NCBI GenBank assembly: GCA_934526185.1
Contig: CAKTAA010000110.1
Location: 1 to 6,969, forward strand
Direction: 5' to 3'
From: an uncultured Eubacteriales bacterium
GTDB taxonomy: Bacteria > Bacillota > Clostridia > Oscillospirales > CAG-272
DNA length: 6,969 nt
Shown: one piece after another, positions 5,638-6,969 of the stretch
How the letters are laid out: every line of letters begins with the position of its first letter
Numbering within the stretch: position 1 is the first letter of the stretch
The notes under the pieces: model-generated
What the model was told of the DNA's origin: nothing
Databases searched by the model: none
Seen by the model: the letters and a program-made list of their open reading frames with translations, nothing else
Position numbers and translations under genes: made by a program

Positions 5638-6759
5638 TTACAAAACAAAATTCAGAAGCAGACCGCCTGCGATCACCGAAGCAATTTGACCGGATACATT
5701 GGCGCCTACCGCGTGCATCAGCAGAAAATTCTGATTGTCCTCTGCCAGTCCCATTTTATGGACAACTCTTGCCGACATGGGGAAAGCGGATATTCCGGCT
5801 GCTCCTATCATGGGATTTATCTTCTTTTTCATAAACAGGTTCATTACCTTGGCAAACAGTACGCCTCCGAAGGTATCGAAAATAAAGGCTATCAAGCCAA
5901 GCAGCAGAATCATAAGAGTATCCACACGCAGGAATGCCTCCGCCTGCATTTTTGACGCTACTGTCAGTCCGAGAAGCAATGTTATAAGATTTGCCAGCAT
6001 ATTCTGGGCGCTATCCGACAATGAATTCAGCACACCGCACTCCCGTATCAAGTTGCCGAACATAAGAAAGCCGATCAAAGCAACCGATCTCGGTGCAACC
6101 AGCCCTGTTATGACCGTGATGACTATGGGAAACAGAATCCGCGTCAGCTTGGAAACGGATTTCTGTTCATACGGCATGCGGATCATCCGTTCGCGTTTGG
6201 TTGTAATAAGCCGTATGATGGGTGGTTGAACAATCGGCACCAAGGCCATGTAGGAGTACGCGGCGATAATGATCGGTCCGATATAGTCTGATTTTAAAAA
6301 ATTTGCAACAAAAATGGAAGTGGGACCGTCAGCTGCGCCAATAATTGCTATCGATGCCGCATCCTTGAGAGCAAAGCCCATCAGTGACGCCATGCTCAGT
6401 GTAAAAAATATGCCAAACTGTGCTGCCGCGCCAAACAGCAGCAGCTTGGGATTTTCCAGGAGCGGTCCAAAATCGATCATTGCTCCGATACCGATAAACA
6501 ACAGCAGGGGAAACAATTCGTTGGCAATTCCGGCGTTAAACAGCAAGTCAATGACACCTGCCTCGGTCTCGCCGTTTACAACCTGATCTACGGCACCCGA
6601 CATCGGTAGATTGACCAGAATGGCGCCGAAGCCCATCGGCAGCAGAAGTGCAGGCTCCATTTTTTTACGAATTGCTAAAAATATCAGCACACCTCCGATG
6701 AGCCACATAACCAGCTGCTGCCATTGCAGCTTCAATATGTTCTCGTATAAAACTTCCAT
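5638..6759 (-). CDS. oadB: Sodium ion-translocating decarboxylase beta subunit (OadB/GcdB/MmdB family)
   Basis: A 373-residue polytopic membrane protein that decarboxylates carboxybiotin and couples this to Na+ export, giving fermenting anaerobes a sodium gradient. Functional residues known from Klebsiella OadB are all recognisable: Asp144 in GAADGPTSIF (OadB D203), Tyr170 in AAYSYMALVPIVQPP (Y229), and Asn315, Gly319, Ser324 and Arg331 in NPMIGAAGISAFPMSAR (N373, G377, S382, R389). The family marks LFNAGIANELFPLLLFIGIG and MFGNLIRECGVL are also clear. The start at 6759 was chosen because MEVLYENILKLQW followed by MEPALLLP matches the usual N-terminus. The frame stays open upstream to the window edge, with other ATGs at 6825 and 6894, but that part has no family resemblance. 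The Shine-Dalgarno before 6759 is poor (AGAGTGAAAAG). Alpha and biotin-carrier subunits are absent from the window, so whether the substrate is oxaloacetate, methylmalonyl-CoA or glutaconyl-CoA cannot be told. Confidence 0.93.
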   Translation of the reverse strand: MEVLYENILKLQWQQLVMWLIGGVLIFLAIRKKMEPALLLPMGFGAILVNLPMSGAVDQVVNGETEAGVIDLLFNAGIANELFPLLLFIGIGAMIDFGPLLENPKLLLFGAAAQFGIFFTLSMASLMGFALKDAASIAIIGAADGPTSIFVANFLKSDYIGPIIIAAYSYMALVPIVQPPIIRLITTKRERMIRMPYEQKSVSKLTRILFPIVITVITGLVAPRSVALIGFLMFGNLIRECGVLNSLSDSAQNMLANLITLLLGLTVASKMQAEAFLRVDTLMILLLGLIAFIFDTFGGVLFAKVMNLFMKKKINPMIGAAGISAFPMSARVVHKMGLAEDNQNFLLMHAVGANVSGQIASVIAGGLLLNFVL

Positions 6760-6770
6760 CTTTTCACTCT

Positions 6771-6789
6771 GCAGTTCTCTGAGAACTGC
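6771..6789. repeat. Perfect 19-bp palindrome upstream of oadB (candidate operator)
   Basis: GCAGTTCTC and GAGAACTGC are exact inverted repeats around a single central base (6780). It ends 11 bases before the oadB start codon. It could be a repressor operator, or in the mRNA an 8-bp hairpin with loop CAG just upstream of a weak ribosome binding site. No T-run follows, so it is not a terminator. I do not recognise it as a known regulator box. Confidence 0.6.
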
Positions 6790-6820
6790 CCCTTTCTTCC
6801 ATATTTCATTTTTTGCCGCA

Positions 6821-6826
6821 ATCATA
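6821..6826 (-). promoter_or_regulatory. Candidate -10 box for oadB
   Basis: Read on the - strand this is TATGAT, 5 of 6 to the sigma-A consensus, 61 bases upstream of the oadB ATG, with the 19-bp palindrome between. No good -35 box lies 16-18 bp further upstream, so this is only a candidate; the operon may instead be read from beyond the right edge. Confidence 0.3.
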
Positions 6827-6860
6827 CCTGAACAGCAAAAGAAAAAGACCGTTACAGCAG

Positions 6861-6889
6861 AAAATTTCCCGGATTTATCGGGTAATTTT
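6861..6889. repeat. Imperfect inverted repeat beside the outward promoter
   Basis: AAAATT-T-CCCG (6861-6871) and CGGG-T-AATTTT (6879-6889) are inverted copies matching at 10 of 11 positions, around a 7-base centre. Its right half overlaps the first bases of the + strand -35 box at 6888. It could be an operator for the divergent promoter, or a weak bidirectional terminator (4 GC pairs, then an AATTTT run on the - strand side). Confidence 0.45.
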
Positions 6890-6915
6890 GCCATAAAAGT
6901 CTTGCTTTCTATAAT
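6888..6915 (+). promoter_or_regulatory. Sigma-A promoter pointing out of the right edge
   Basis: TTGCCA (6888-6893, 5 of 6 to consensus) and TATAAT (6910-6915) are 16 bp apart. Transcription would start near 6922 and run rightwards, so a divergent gene probably begins beyond the window. The first transcribed bases would form a hairpin, GGCGGT (6923-6928) with ACCGCC (6932-6937). No coding start can be placed in the remaining 50 bases. Confidence 0.55.
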
Positions 6916-6969
6916 AAGGGCGGGCGGTTTTACCGCCGTATTGTCGCCGCTTATGACACGCTTTAGTGC

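Noticed and set aside
5735..6586. + strand reading frames opposite oadB
   Set aside because: They are shadows of a strongly conserved OadB-family gene and show no plausible protein features of their own.

Overview
The window looks like a chromosomal segment of a Gram-positive, low-to-moderate GC anaerobe, most likely in the Clostridia. The evidence is an LtaS-type phosphoglycerol transferase homologue, a textbook sigma-A promoter (TTGACA-N17-TATAAT), purine-rich ribosome binding sites, an intrinsic terminator used as a riboswitch expression platform, and a biotin-dependent, sodium-pumping decarboxylase membrane module typical of fermenting anaerobes. I see no phage, transposon, CRISPR or rRNA/tRNA signal.

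Left part (1-4424), mostly on the + strand, is envelope-flavoured. An LtaS/sulfatase-fold gene enters from the left edge and is broken by a one-base-type frameshift near 1121-1141, so its metal-binding residues fall in two reading frames; its 3' end adds an IPT/TIG-like beta-sandwich tail. A small DUF2752 membrane protein lies on the opposite strand (1919-2362), wedged between this gene and a HAD-family phosphatase (2406-3065). A GT4-type glycosyltransferase follows (3198-4424).

Middle part (4425-5429): a perfect-consensus promoter drives a leader of about 185 nt that contains a class I preQ1 riboswitch aptamer (4567-4605), an intervening hairpin, an antiterminator and an intrinsic terminator (4647-4681). 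It controls yhhQ, a queuosine-precursor transporter of the VUT family (4713-5429). Excess preQ1 should fold the aptamer, free the terminator and stop transcription of the importer gene.

Right part (5426-6969), on the - strand: the beta subunit of a Na+-translocating decarboxylase (OadB/GcdB/MmdB family, 5638-6759) is followed by a 54-residue OadG-like small subunit (5426-5590) whose stop codon overlaps the yhhQ stop in a shared TTAA. The carboxyltransferase and biotin carrier subunits are not in the window. Upstream of oadB are a perfect 19-bp palindrome, a candidate - strand -10 box, an imperfect inverted repeat and a good + strand promoter pointing out of the right edge.

I found no clearly new biological system. 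The best-supported non-obvious content is the preQ1-I attenuator, whose switching helices can be drawn base by base, followed by the frameshifted LtaS homologue, the small OadG-like gene and the palindrome in front of oadB.
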